From contig PLLX01000152.1 in the NCBI GenBank assembly GCA_003141415.1, positions 1-58,622 of the forward strand: DNA of 58,622 nt, in the 5' to 3' direction. The DNA is from Bacteroidales bacterium. Lineage in GTDB: Bacteria > Bacteroidota > Bacteroidia > Bacteroidales > VadinHA17. Of the stretch, positions 1 to 9,056 are shown in pieces (positions within the stretch are counted from its first letter, which is position 1; every line of letters begins with the position of its first letter). The notes below the pieces were generated by a model. It was given only the letters and a program-made list of their open reading frames with translations, did no database searches and was not told the origin of the DNA. A program made the translations under genes and the position numbers.

Positions 1-111
1 CAAGCTTGGAATAATACCAAGACAACTGTAAGTAACACTGCTACAAAGTCAACTCAAGATGCTAAGGACTTTAAGAAAGGCTGGAATTCATATTCTCCAA
101 ACCGTAGGTAA
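1..111 (+). CDS. C-terminal end of an unknown protein (cut by window edge)
   Basis: Reading from base 1 in frame 1 gives 36 codons before a TAA at 109-111. The tail is polar and rich in Thr, Asn and Lys and ends in DAKDFKKGWNSYSPNRR, which looks like a hydrophilic C-terminus. The start lies outside the window. No family can be recognised from so short a piece, and it could be chance open frame. Confidence 0.4.
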   Translation, partial: QAWNNTKTTVSNTATKSTQDAKDFKKGWNSYSPNRR

Positions 112-350
112 TGATAATTATGATAGTCTCATAACTAAGAAAGTTTTTAATATAGAATATGCTATATCTGAAACTGAGTCTTTCTAAAAATGGCGATAAA
201 CAATTACAAATTTTCATGGGGCTAATTGCTATTATCATACATTTTGAAGGATTGAAGATTATAACTAAAATGTTTATTGTAGCAATTTGGGAATAATCAG
301 GAAATATCTAGAAATCATATAAATTAAATATTACATATCAATTCAAGATC

Positions 351-971
351 ATGAAAAAGAACCTATGTTGTTTTATAATTTTAGTGATAAATATTAATCT
401 GATACCTCCAATCTTAGCACAACAAAATGAGACTGGGACTTTTATAGATAACCGTGATAATAAGTCCTATAAATGGGTAAAAATTGGAACCCAGGTGTGG
501 ATGGCTGAAAATCTTAATTATAATTCTGGTGAAGGAAGTTGGTGCTATGATGATAATGAAGTTAATAGTTCTATCTATGGAAGGATTTATCAATATAGTA
601 TAGCAATGAACGTATGTCCAACTGGTTGGCATTTGCCAAGCCGAGATGAATGGATGATTTTAGTTGACTTTTTAGGAGGTAAAGAGGATGGTGGAGGGAA
701 AGCGAAATCAATAACTGGATGGGCAAGTCCAAATGTAGGTGCCACCAATGAAAGTGGGTTTTCTGCTTTGCCTGGCGGGTATCGTATAGATAGATTGAAT
801 AAGTATCTAGAAATGGGAGAAGCCGGTTCGTGGTGGGTATCACCTAAAACATCCGATAGTTTTCCAATGACATTCAAGCTATATTCTAATTATAAGAGTT
901 TTAGTTGGTCATGGGAGGGTCAGTTGTCAGCTCTTTGTAGTTCTTATATTCGTTGCATTAGAGATACTTAA
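351..971 (+). CDS. Secreted FISUMP-domain protein
   Basis: The 206-residue product begins with a signal peptide (about residues 1-24, likely cleavage after ILA before QQN), so it is exported. The mature part matches the Fibrobacter succinogenes major paralogous (FISUMP) domain: GTFIDNRDNKSYKWVKIG near the start, then QVWMAENLNY, CPTGWHLPSRDEW, GFSALPGGYR and a C-terminal SYIRCIRD. This domain is common in Bacteroidota and Fibrobacterota surface or secreted proteins; its molecular role is not established. The gene stands alone and converges on the ATPase gene at 1251. The length fits a single-domain member. Confidence 0.85.
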   Translation: MKKNLCCFIILVININLIPPILAQQNETGTFIDNRDNKSYKWVKIGTQVWMAENLNYNSGEGSWCYDDNEVNSSIYGRIYQYSIAMNVCPTGWHLPSRDEWMILVDFLGGKEDGGGKAKSITGWASPNVGATNESGFSALPGGYRIDRLNKYLEMGEAGSWWVSPKTSDSFPMTFKLYSNYKSFSWSWEGQLSALCSSYIRCIRDT

Positions 972-1250
972 AGAGTCGTAATTATTAATTATTTAAGGGA
1001 TAATAGCAAATGCGATAGACAAATTGATAGTTTTTCTAAATTCATTGATACCTTGACTATATTTAACCGTTCTGGTTGCATTTAGTAGGATTGAATAATT
1101 AGTGCAGTAGAAAACAAATAAACTTATGTTCGATGTATTGAACTTTATGATAAGGGTACACTTTAATTGGCCATAAATAATTCTAAAAATTAACAGAATA
1201 AGACACTTCCGGATAATTCTTTCTGTATAAAACTATTTCAAGCTCCAATT

Positions 1251-3830
1251 TTAATTCAGCATTTTTTTCACACGTTCAATGTTCTCCTTCATCTCCAAAA
1301 CTTTAGAGGTATTGCTTAAATCTTCATATACCAACAATGCCTTTTCATAGAATAAATTTGCAGTTCTAAAATCTTTTTTTTCTTCATATGAAAGCCCGAT
1401 GTTTTTGTAACGGGGAGCCATTTTTACCCTATCATTATTAGTTTCATCTATTTCAATTCCTTTATTATACCATAAAATAGCACTATCGTGTTTCCCTTGT
1501 GAGTTTAATACAAATCCAATATTGTTGTAAAGGGTTGCCATCTTCACCATATCATTCTTTTCTTCAGCAATTTCGAGCGCCTTTTGGAACCAGGAAATAG
1601 CACCATCGTAATCTCCTTTTGCGCTTAATGCAGAACCTATATTGTTATAATGGTTAATCATCATTACTCTATCGTTAATGTTTTCATCAATTTCAAGTGC
1701 CTTTTGGAACCAGGGAATAGCACTATCGTAATCCCCTTTTGATTTAATTGCAAAGCCTATGTTGCTGTAACGGGTAGCCATCTTTACTTTGTCGTTATTT
1801 ATCTCGGCAATTTCAAGTGCCTTTCGATACCATGAAATAGCGCCATCATTATCACCTTTTGAACCTAACACGCTACCAATGTTATTGTAACAGATTCCCA
1901 TCTTTACATGATCATTGATTTGCTCATTTATATCAAGTGCCTTTCGAAAAGAAGAAATAGCACCATCATAATCCCCTTTTGAATAAAGCACTTCACCTAT
2001 GTTGTTGTGATAGATTGCCATATTAACCAAATCATTATTACTCTGAGCAATTTTAAACGCTTTTTGATGCCAGGAAATTGCGGTGTTAAAATCCCCTTTT
2101 GAATGGAGGGTCAGGCCAATAGAGTCAAAGGCTGTTGAAATATTTTCTGAGTTTTGTTGTTTTTCAGCTATACTTGCCATTTGAATGGCTGCCTGTTCCG
2201 CCTGGTGATAATGTCCCAACCAAAAATAAGCATCAAATGTCTTTTGTACAGCTTTGTAGTTAGTTTCCAGGATTTCAGGATTGCTATAATAGGCACAGTT
2301 GATCATTCCGCTTGCTTTTTGAGCATGCTCTAAGCATTCTTCCATAGAAAAGGTTTTGTAGGCTTGATCTGCCTGGTCAACCTCAGCCTTTGCAGCCTCC
2401 AGTAAAAAGTCTATGTCTTCCCGTCTTTCGCAAGGTTGACCTGTCAATTTGTAGGTTATCGGGTCAATCAAACCCTTTGAAATCTGCATATGCCTGTTAT
2501 ATTCGGCCCTTATCTCTGGCATTTTTTCAAGTTCTTCTCCGAAAATGGATTTTAACACATCGGCTGCTTGATTGTGGTAGACCCTGCGAGTGTTCTCATC
2601 AAGCGTTTCATAAACATATTTATGAATAAGTGAATGAGTAAAACTGTAAATGTAAAGTAGGATTTCTTCAATGTTTCGCATCTGAAGCGATTCTATTAAG
2701 CCATGTTTAAAAGAAAGTTCATTCAATCCTTTTGAAAGCTTGATTTTATTTTCGCCAGTCATTCCGGCAATCATTTGCAACGAGAATTGCTCTCCCCCTA
2801 TACTAGCACAATTTAAAATATCTCTGAGATCATCGTTAAGAAGCCTTACGCGTTCAGCAATAATACCTTTAGCTGTTTCCGGCATATAGGATAGACTTAT
2901 CGGTTTTACATGATACACTTCTTGTGCGTCAGCATATATATCTTCGTTTAATAACAAATAATTAACGATGGATGTGGCAAATAGAACATTGCTATGTGCA
3001 ATACGGTGCAGGTTATCAGTGAAATCGGATGGAAAGTCATTTACAGGAAATCTATTTCGAATAAGATTAACAATATCTTCTATCCCGAAAGGTGGCACGC
3101 TCATTTCGTGAAGCCATTGATCAGTCCTTTTAATATGCAATTCGGGTCGTGCATAACTTCGCAGATTATTAAGAAGGCTTTCGAGGTTTGGATTTGTTTT
3201 TAGCTCATTACTTCGGTAGCAGGCGATTATCATGAGCGGGAAAGGATTAATGCGTTGTGATAGGTATAATGCAAAAATCAAATCGAGAGTTGAAGAGTCA
3301 GCCCACTGAATATCATCGATAAATATAATCACAGGCTGTTTCGCAGCCAGTTTACGAAGTTCAGTGTCAAAAAGTTTTTGTATGTCCTCTTTGCCATTAA
3401 TTACGTTGGATTCAACCTGTTTACTAAAGTGTTCCTTTGCAGCTTGCATAGTTCTAATGCCTGCAGTTACAAAACTGCCGACCACAGGAATTACAGAAAT
3501 CCAATCAGGCCCGGCTTGCCCTATTATCCCGGATAAACGATCATAAACCGTTTTCTTATCTTCAGTTCCCGAAAAGGCATCAGCATTAAGTTGCAGAAGA
3601 ATATCTTTAGCTGGCAGATAAGCATCTGACATATTTTTACTGAAACATTGTTTCTCGGCTATATAGGATCCAGCATCATTCCTGCTTAGAAAATGGTGAA
3701 CGAGCTCTGATTTTCCATAGCCTGGTTCGGCACTTATCATAATCACTTTACCCAAGCTTTTTCTGGTCTCTTCCAGAAGTATCTCTAAAAGAGCAATTTC
3801 CTTCTCACGTCCCACAAACTGGATTGGCAT
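1251..3830 (-). CDS. AAA-type ATPase with C-terminal TPR array
   Basis: The 859-residue protein has an N-terminal AAA_16-like NTPase domain: VGREKEIALLE at residues 6-16, a Walker A-like AEPGYGKS at 34-41 (first Gly of the usual motif replaced by Ala), and Walker B IIFIDDIQWAD near 167-177. A helical middle region is followed by about seven tetratricopeptide repeats of 40 residues from roughly residue 570 to 840, each with the pattern YNNIG...KGDYDGAI.WF.KALEI. This layout resembles the ATPase/TPR half of MalT-like and adenylate-cyclase-associated regulators, but no DNA-binding or cyclase domain is present. No signal peptide, so probably cytoplasmic. It may act as a signal-sensing scaffold; partner unknown. 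Confidence 0.85.
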   Translation of the reverse strand: MPIQFVGREKEIALLEILLEETRKSLGKVIMISAEPGYGKSELVHHFLSRNDAGSYIAEKQCFSKNMSDAYLPAKDILLQLNADAFSGTEDKKTVYDRLSGIIGQAGPDWISVIPVVGSFVTAGIRTMQAAKEHFSKQVESNVINGKEDIQKLFDTELRKLAAKQPVIIFIDDIQWADSSTLDLIFALYLSQRINPFPLMIIACYRSNELKTNPNLESLLNNLRSYARPELHIKRTDQWLHEMSVPPFGIEDIVNLIRNRFPVNDFPSDFTDNLHRIAHSNVLFATSIVNYLLLNEDIYADAQEVYHVKPISLSYMPETAKGIIAERVRLLNDDLRDILNCASIGGEQFSLQMIAGMTGENKIKLSKGLNELSFKHGLIESLQMRNIEEILLYIYSFTHSLIHKYVYETLDENTRRVYHNQAADVLKSIFGEELEKMPEIRAEYNRHMQISKGLIDPITYKLTGQPCERREDIDFLLEAAKAEVDQADQAYKTFSMEECLEHAQKASGMINCAYYSNPEILETNYKAVQKTFDAYFWLGHYHQAEQAAIQMASIAEKQQNSENISTAFDSIGLTLHSKGDFNTAISWHQKAFKIAQSNNDLVNMAIYHNNIGEVLYSKGDYDGAISSFRKALDINEQINDHVKMGICYNNIGSVLGSKGDNDGAISWYRKALEIAEINNDKVKMATRYSNIGFAIKSKGDYDSAIPWFQKALEIDENINDRVMMINHYNNIGSALSAKGDYDGAISWFQKALEIAEEKNDMVKMATLYNNIGFVLNSQGKHDSAILWYNKGIEIDETNNDRVKMAPRYKNIGLSYEEKKDFRTANLFYEKALLVYEDLSNTSKVLEMKENIERVKKMLN
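1390..2110 (-). repeat. 120-bp tandem coding repeat (TPR units)
   Basis: The 3' part of the ATPase gene repeats every 120 bp: on the plus strand the phrase around 'gccttttggaaccaggaaatagcaccat' recurs with small changes near 1580, 1700, 1820, 1940 and 2060. Each unit encodes one 40-residue TPR. Nucleotide similarity between units is high, so unit number could change by recombination. Confidence 0.8.
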
Positions 3831-4611
3831 ATTGCTATGATTTTGTTATATTAATTTTGACTTGAGAGATAAACAGAATGTCTATGTAATGTACATATGA
3901 TTATAATCATAATGCAATTAAAACAAAGGTCTACCTAACAGTGTTAATTTCTGACAGAAATCAAAAGTACTAAAAAAGAAAACTCTTCTTTACAACAATA
4001 TGTTTAAAAAGCAAAGTTAAGATTATCAGGGTTTTCCCAAAATGTTAATATTTAGATTTATTTTATTTGTTTCTTTCGATAATTGGTTAGCCAAACTTAC
4101 TGGTCATAAGATGTAAAAATTTTCAGAATTATTACAAAGGCATTGTAAACTCTCTTCTTCTATTTTTGGATTCATCCTGATAAATTTGCTATAACTTGCC
4201 TCCTACAATTGCTTTTTATTCCATTTCTTGATTCTTCAGTTTTCGTTGTTTTTGAGTTTTATCTATAGGTGAGAAAATAATTCCTTTAGAAACATAAGCC
4301 TATTTGCATGAAAAAAATATTTTAACCGTTATCTAATATTTGTTAAATATTTTATATTTTTATGTGCAACAGTACTTGCTTTTAAAAACCTGGGATGAAC
4401 TGATTCATCTAAAGAAGAAAACGCATTTTATTGGATTCTACCATAATTTATTGCTCTAGTTTGAATTATTTAGATGGACTGATGATCATAAAAGCTAAAT
4501 TTAATCATTGAGTAAAATTATTTTAAAATAACATAATGATTGATAAGGAAGTATAACCTAAACTTGTTCCTCATTAAACCTTTTTCTTTGTAGAATTTAA
4601 AATGTCTGTTT
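3831..4611. other. 780-bp intergenic region, no gene seen
   Basis: Divergent spacer between the AAA/TPR gene and the HELGH membrane protein gene. It is very AT-rich with stops in all frames. Apart from a possible minus-strand promoter box at 3962-3969, I see nothing recognisable. Confidence 0.6.
3962..3969 (-). promoter_or_regulatory. Possible -7 promoter box for the AAA/TPR gene
   Basis: On the minus strand this reads TACTTTTG, an exact match to the Bacteroidota -7 consensus TAnnTTTG. It lies about 130 bp upstream of the start at 3830. No convincing -33 TTTG is found at 18-20 bp, so the call is weak. Confidence 0.25.
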
Positions 4612-5487
4612 ATGGAATATGTAAATATGTTACTGAAATATCTGGGGACAGTATTATCATCTGCTTTCTTCCAGATTATGGCAGTTTTCGGATTTTTCTT
4701 CATTTTTGGTATCCTGCTTTATTTTATATCGCGTTCCACAAGAGGTACTTTCGCCAATTCCGGTAATCAAAAATTGGATATTTACTTTACCGGATGGATA
4801 GGAACCCCTGTTCATGAACTTGGGCATGCATTCTTCTGTCTTATATTTGGTCACAGAATTGATAATATCAAATTATTTTCTCCGAATAGCTTAGATGGTT
4901 CACTTGGTTATGTCAATCATTCCTATAACCCTGATAGTTTTTATCAGAATGTCGGCAAATTTTTTATCGGATTGGGGCCAATTATATTTGGATCATTCAT
5001 ATTGTATGCGTTGATGTATTTTATGCTGCCTAATTTCAATGAAATCTCTTTAATTCTTTCCTCAAGCAAAATACAAAACACCGGATTCTTTGACCTGATG
5101 CGTAATTTTGGATCATTGTTTCAGTATGGGCTGAAAATCCTAGCCATTGTTTTTACTTTTTCAAACTTTGGTTCTTTGTTATTCTGGTTATTTCTTTACC
5201 TCTCTTTTTCAATTTCATCTCATATGCAGCTAAGCCCTCCTGATCTTAAAGGAATGTTTGAAGGTCTGGGCACCATAATTGGGATCTTTCTTCTGATAAA
5301 TATGGTTACAGTACTTCTGAAGTTTGATCTTACGGGTTACATACTAAAATACAGCCATTTCACCGGAATACTTTTTGGTATATTTTTATTTTCTCTATTC
5401 ATTTCACTGGTTAATTTTATACTCACTTATATCATAATTACAACGATACATTTTATTAAGTACAGAAGGCTTGTATCAATTATTTAG
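4612..5487 (+). CDS. Multi-pass membrane protein with HELGH metalloprotease-like motif
   Basis: A 291-residue, strongly hydrophobic protein with about six membrane segments (near 18-40, 103-125, 165-200, 220-240 and 255-283). The sequence TPVHELGHAFFCLIFGH has HExxH at residues 68-72, next to a membrane segment as in site-2-protease (M50) zinc peptidases. A later motif of the LDG type expected for M50 is not clear, though GSLGYVNHSYNPDSFY (about 101-116) could hold further ligands. It may be an intramembrane peptidase or a relative that only keeps the fold. ATG at 4612 is the only good start. It converges on the gene at 5755. Confidence 0.65.
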   Translation: MEYVNMLLKYLGTVLSSAFFQIMAVFGFFFIFGILLYFISRSTRGTFANSGNQKLDIYFTGWIGTPVHELGHAFFCLIFGHRIDNIKLFSPNSLDGSLGYVNHSYNPDSFYQNVGKFFIGLGPIIFGSFILYALMYFMLPNFNEISLILSSSKIQNTGFFDLMRNFGSLFQYGLKILAIVFTFSNFGSLLFWLFLYLSFSISSHMQLSPPDLKGMFEGLGTIIGIFLLINMVTVLLKFDLTGYILKYSHFTGILFGIFLFSLFISLVNFILTYIIITTIHFIKYRRLVSII

Positions 5488-5754
5488 TACAAACTTCAAG
5501 AACGGTTTTTCCATACTAATTTGTCATCGGAAGTGTCAGCGGAAGAATAGCTTTTTGTCGCCAAAGATATTTTACATCAATCAGTTACAGAAATTCTTTG
5601 AAAGGGAAATGCATTAACGTACTATTAGAAATTCTGATAGGTTTTGTACTAGACAGCTCAATACAACGGAATGTCAGATTATTTGAATATTCAGTGTAAT
5701 AAACATAGGTAATATCTCGTTTTTTTCATAATGTAGGTAAGGATTTTTTGTAAT

Positions 5755-6246
5755 TTACTCTTCCGTTTTGATCGCTTTTACAGCATCCCTGAATTTATCT
5801 CCAAATTTTAATGATTTTATATCTCCAATAAATTCGTTCCAGTCATGTTCGGCATTTTTTTCCTTAAGACAAGCCTTAATATCCGTTCTGTTTTCACTTA
5901 ATAATTTTACTAGTACCTCAACTGTTTTTGCCGGATCTTTTGATATTTCTGCAATCTCTTCAGATTTATATTTCTTGTTAAGATCGTTAAGAAGAGGATT
6001 AATAATGCATTCACATTTGACGGTATCCAATTTCCCGGCACAATATTTTTCCTGCAAAGAATAAAGCATAAATGTCTTTTCACCGGAATTTCTATTTCCC
6101 CCGGTATAGAAGAATATGAGGTAACAAATTATCCCGGCAACAGCAAGGAATATAAGTACTTTAAAGAAAATTTTGGCTACAAACTTGATCAATAGTATGC
6201 CAATAATAACAGCAATTGCTAAGAGAATAATACTGTGTATGCTCAT
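5755..6246 (-). CDS. Small membrane-anchored hypothetical protein
   Basis: 163 residues. The N-terminus (about 6-50) holds two closely spaced hydrophobic segments, suggesting a membrane hairpin or a long anchor. The soluble part carries the cysteine-containing stretch YCAGKLDTVKCECIINPL and a later Cys in IKACLKE, so disulfides are possible if it faces the periplasm. The rest is helical and charged. No family recognised. It is transcribed away from the operon that starts at 6681. Confidence 0.6.
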   Translation of the reverse strand: MSIHSIILLAIAVIIGILLIKFVAKIFFKVLIFLAVAGIICYLIFFYTGGNRNSGEKTFMLYSLQEKYCAGKLDTVKCECIINPLLNDLNKKYKSEEIAEISKDPAKTVEVLVKLLSENRTDIKACLKEKNAEHDWNEFIGDIKSLKFGDKFRDAVKAIKTEE

Positions 6247-6680
6247 ACGATCAATTATTAATATGCAGTTTTAATGCATTGCTGTATAAAGAATTATGTC
6301 TAATTTACTGTTTTTTATTGAATTCTTTTATCTATTTCAAGATATTTTCAATTTCTCCTGAATAATAAATCGTTGTCAAGAAAATTCATGAAATAATTGT
6401 ATTTCAATGGGCAGGTAAAGAGCAGATTGTCATTGGATTCATTTTCTATTGTGGTTTTATTAAATCCGCAGACATAAACTTCCTTTTTAATAAAAAATGC
6501 CGGGAATATGAATTTGGCTTGATAAATTTTTATAATTTTAAGTTTTTGTAAACTTGATCATTGATTTATAATTCGTATTTAAAAGTACGTTTACCTTGGA
6601 ATCTACATTTAGGCTTGGAGACATAAATTTTTAAAGTTGAATCTAAAAATACTTAATTTATATTGAAATTGTCAAAAAGC
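6247..6680. other. Divergent intergenic region upstream of the main operon
   Basis: 434 bp of AT-rich sequence between divergent genes. It must hold the promoter of the plus-strand operon. Near matches to TAnnTTTG occur at 6586-6593 (TACGTTTA) and 6604-6611 (TACATTTA), each one base off, without a well-placed -33 element, so no promoter is called. No hidden gene seen. Confidence 0.5.
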
Positions 6681-7082
6681 ATGAAAAAACTGGCTTTGCT
6701 TTCTCTAATCTTGATTTCATGTAATCCTGCAAATCGTGCGATTGTTTATCTTAATGGATTTGAGCAGTTTGTTAACACTACTATCTCAGAAAATTCTGCC
6801 TATTCTTCGAAAAATTGGGCTGACGCTGATTCTACTTTCAAATATTACAAAAACTATTTCTCGGAAGAGAAGCTAAATCTTTTATCTGAAGATGACAGGG
6901 ATAAATTTATTCAGCTTGAGGGAAAATATGAGGGAGCAAGAACAGTTTATAGTACTCAAAAATTAATAAATGATGTGGAAGAAGGTGCAAAAGATTTTAG
7001 CAACCGGGCAAAAGGATTTATAGAAGGAGTGAGTAAGAGCATTGATTCCAATGTAATTAATAAAGTGTTAAAAAATAAATAA
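6681..7082 (+). CDS. Small lipoprotein, first gene of the cytoskeletal/kinase operon
   Basis: From the ATG at 6681 the product is 133 residues and starts MKKLALLSLILISCNPANR, a lipoprotein signal with lipobox LISC (Cys at 14). The open frame extends six codons upstream to a TTG at 6663, but the ATG gives a proper signal peptide. The mature part is short, charged and helical, and no family is recognised. It ends 9 bp before the next lipoprotein gene, so both are probably co-transcribed and may act together in the envelope. Confidence 0.7.
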   Translation: MKKLALLSLILISCNPANRAIVYLNGFEQFVNTTISENSAYSSKNWADADSTFKYYKNYFSEEKLNLLSEDDRDKFIQLEGKYEGARTVYSTQKLINDVEEGAKDFSNRAKGFIEGVSKSIDSNVINKVLKNK

Positions 7083-7091
7083 TATATTGTT

Positions 7092-8621
7092 ATGAAGAAC
7101 AAGTTTTTATTATTATCAGGAATTCTGCTGCTTTTTCTAAGTTTTGGTTGTAAGCAATCAGACCTGGTTCTGCAATGGGATAAAGTTAGAGATTACCATC
7201 TTCTTTACATGGGAATAGGACTGCAAAACCAAGACTTAAGAAATGTTGATTTTTACCTTGATTTTACTGAAGGTCTGAAAGTAGCTTTTCAAAATGATAA
7301 CAGCAAGAAATTTTTTGATGCAGTCATTAATTCAATGAAGATAAATACAATTGATTTTTATGAAGTAGCAAATGATTCTATTTCCCTGATTGAAAATATG
7401 CCAAAAGGAGACATGTTTGCAAAATTAGAAAATCCTTCAAATTATGATAAGGAATATGCACCTTTAGACAAAGCATTGGATAAAATAGCCGAGAGTAATA
7501 ATTTTTCAATATTTGTTACCGACGGAGAATTATGGAAAAAGAAAGTTGGAGAAAAGGCATCTGAAAGTCCATGGGCAAGGGAAGCATTTGCAAAATGGCT
7601 GAAAAAAGGTAACCGGATAGATTTTTATATTACTGACCATCCGGATGCGGGCAAAACAAAACATCTATTCTATATGATTTTTATACCTAAAAGTTTTAAC
7701 GGAGAAAAGCTCCCCTCAGATGATATTTCATATTTTCTTCAAAATGATATTGCAGCAAAAAGATTAGTTTACAGTAGCTTTACATTCAGCAATGATTTTT
7801 TTACCTTGAAACAGGATTATCCAACTGAACAATCTTCCGGTTCGGCTGAGGAAATGGCTCTCGATATGGGATCTTATAAGAAAGATTTAGACCTTGGTTA
7901 TGAATACATGGATTTTGCACTCGGCTGGAAAGACATTGTAAAATATATACGTAATGCAAAAGATGAAAATTCAGGTAATCCAATTCCAGGGGGGAAGGAT
8001 TTCATAAGGAAACTTTTTCTAAATGCAAAAAACAATGAATTATACCAGTTAAATGAAATTGGCATAAAAACCTACGATATTTATGAAGATTATTCCAAAT
8101 TTGAATTTTGCAAACAATGTCAGGCGAAACCTCCATTGTTCAAACTAGATGAAAAAGGCAATAAAGTGCTTGATTTGAACAATAATAATATGCCTTTTAT
8201 TCTTGAGGAAGGACTTAAAGGTTGTTATGACGAAAAGGGGGATCTTCTATCAGAAAGAAAATATTCGGGTCCAGATATTAAACCTATTGAAGAATTATTT
8301 CAGCTTGACAACAAACTTTTCAACTACACGTATTCTCGAGATACTGTAGGGGAAATAGGATTAAAAATACACCCTAACTTTAATGGGACACAATTATCAT
8401 CTACCCATGAGAATTTTGTAAAAGTTGATATACTATTGACCAAATGCAAACCAAATACTTCAAATCCGAAATTTGAAAAATTTATCTGGCAGGGCAAGCA
8501 GATAACTCAGAATAAAGCACTTTATGAAAGCATAATTCTTGCAATCCAGGATGCAAATCCAGAAGGGAAAGTAATATATTCTTACTATATAAAAACCCTT
8601 CCAAACAATTATTTTGAATAA
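7092..8621 (+). CDS. Large lipoprotein, possibly with a degenerate von Willebrand A fold
   Basis: 509 residues with a lipoprotein signal (SFGC, Cys at 20). The segment NVDFYLDFTEGLKVAF followed by helices and then FSIFVTDGELWKKK is arranged like a vWA domain: a first strand ending in an acidic loop and a later strand ending in TDG. The DxSxS metal site is not intact (DFTEG instead), so metal binding is doubtful. A small region has FCKQCQAKPP (CxxC). Downstream beta-rich part unknown. Placed before a membrane protein and the tubulin-like gene, it could be the envelope-side member of the system. vWA assignment is inference. Confidence 0.6.
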   Translation: MKNKFLLLSGILLLFLSFGCKQSDLVLQWDKVRDYHLLYMGIGLQNQDLRNVDFYLDFTEGLKVAFQNDNSKKFFDAVINSMKINTIDFYEVANDSISLIENMPKGDMFAKLENPSNYDKEYAPLDKALDKIAESNNFSIFVTDGELWKKKVGEKASESPWAREAFAKWLKKGNRIDFYITDHPDAGKTKHLFYMIFIPKSFNGEKLPSDDISYFLQNDIAAKRLVYSSFTFSNDFFTLKQDYPTEQSSGSAEEMALDMGSYKKDLDLGYEYMDFALGWKDIVKYIRNAKDENSGNPIPGGKDFIRKLFLNAKNNELYQLNEIGIKTYDIYEDYSKFEFCKQCQAKPPLFKLDEKGNKVLDLNNNNMPFILEEGLKGCYDEKGDLLSERKYSGPDIKPIEELFQLDNKLFNYTYSRDTVGEIGLKIHPNFNGTQLSSTHENFVKVDILLTKCKPNTSNPKFEKFIWQGKQITQNKALYESIILAIQDANPEGKVIYSYYIKTLPNNYFE

Positions 8622-8660
8622 CCTGTAATTAACTGATTATAAACCTCAAAACTTTATTTT

Positions 8661-9050
8661 ATGTATAGCCATTCGTATTCTTTTACAAATATAGGAGGAC
8701 TAATAAGTGTTACCTATATTTTTGCTATTGTTTGGGCTGTTGCCTGTCTTTTTATCTGTTGGTTAATAGCAAGTCTTATTGCATTTGAAGGTGGTAAAAA
8801 TCCAAGAGACGCATTTAAGAGAAGACTCTGGTTTTATGTTATCCTTGCGTTTAGTGGAATCAGTTTTTTTCTATGGAATCTTCTTTATGTTATAGGAATT
8901 ATTAAAGGTGTTCCTGCCCAGGATAAGTTTACCATCCATATAGCAATAACCACTTTTCTGGTATTTTTAGTATATTTCTTACTGGTCTTCATTGTATCAA
9001 AACTTTTTCCAAAATCAAAAATCGGGACGATCTTTCCCTCTAAAAAATAA
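8661..9050 (+). CDS. Three-helix inner-membrane protein of the operon
   Basis: 129 residues with three hydrophobic segments (about 12-38, 52-75 and 88-112) and a basic loop (GGKNPRDAFKRR) between the first and second, so the loop is likely cytoplasmic. No enzymatic motif. It lies 6 bp upstream of the tubulin-like gene and 39 bp after the lipoprotein gene, which suggests it links envelope and cytoplasmic parts. Family not recognised. Confidence 0.65.
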   Translation: MYSHSYSFTNIGGLISVTYIFAIVWAVACLFICWLIASLIAFEGGKNPRDAFKRRLWFYVILAFSGISFFLWNLLYVIGIIKGVPAQDKFTIHIAITTFLVFLVYFLLVFIVSKLFPKSKIGTIFPSKK

Positions 9051-9056
9051 CGTTAT

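Noticed and set aside
1390..2110. 120-bp repeats as a CRISPR or satellite
   Set aside because: They are in frame, encode TPR units and have no spacers.
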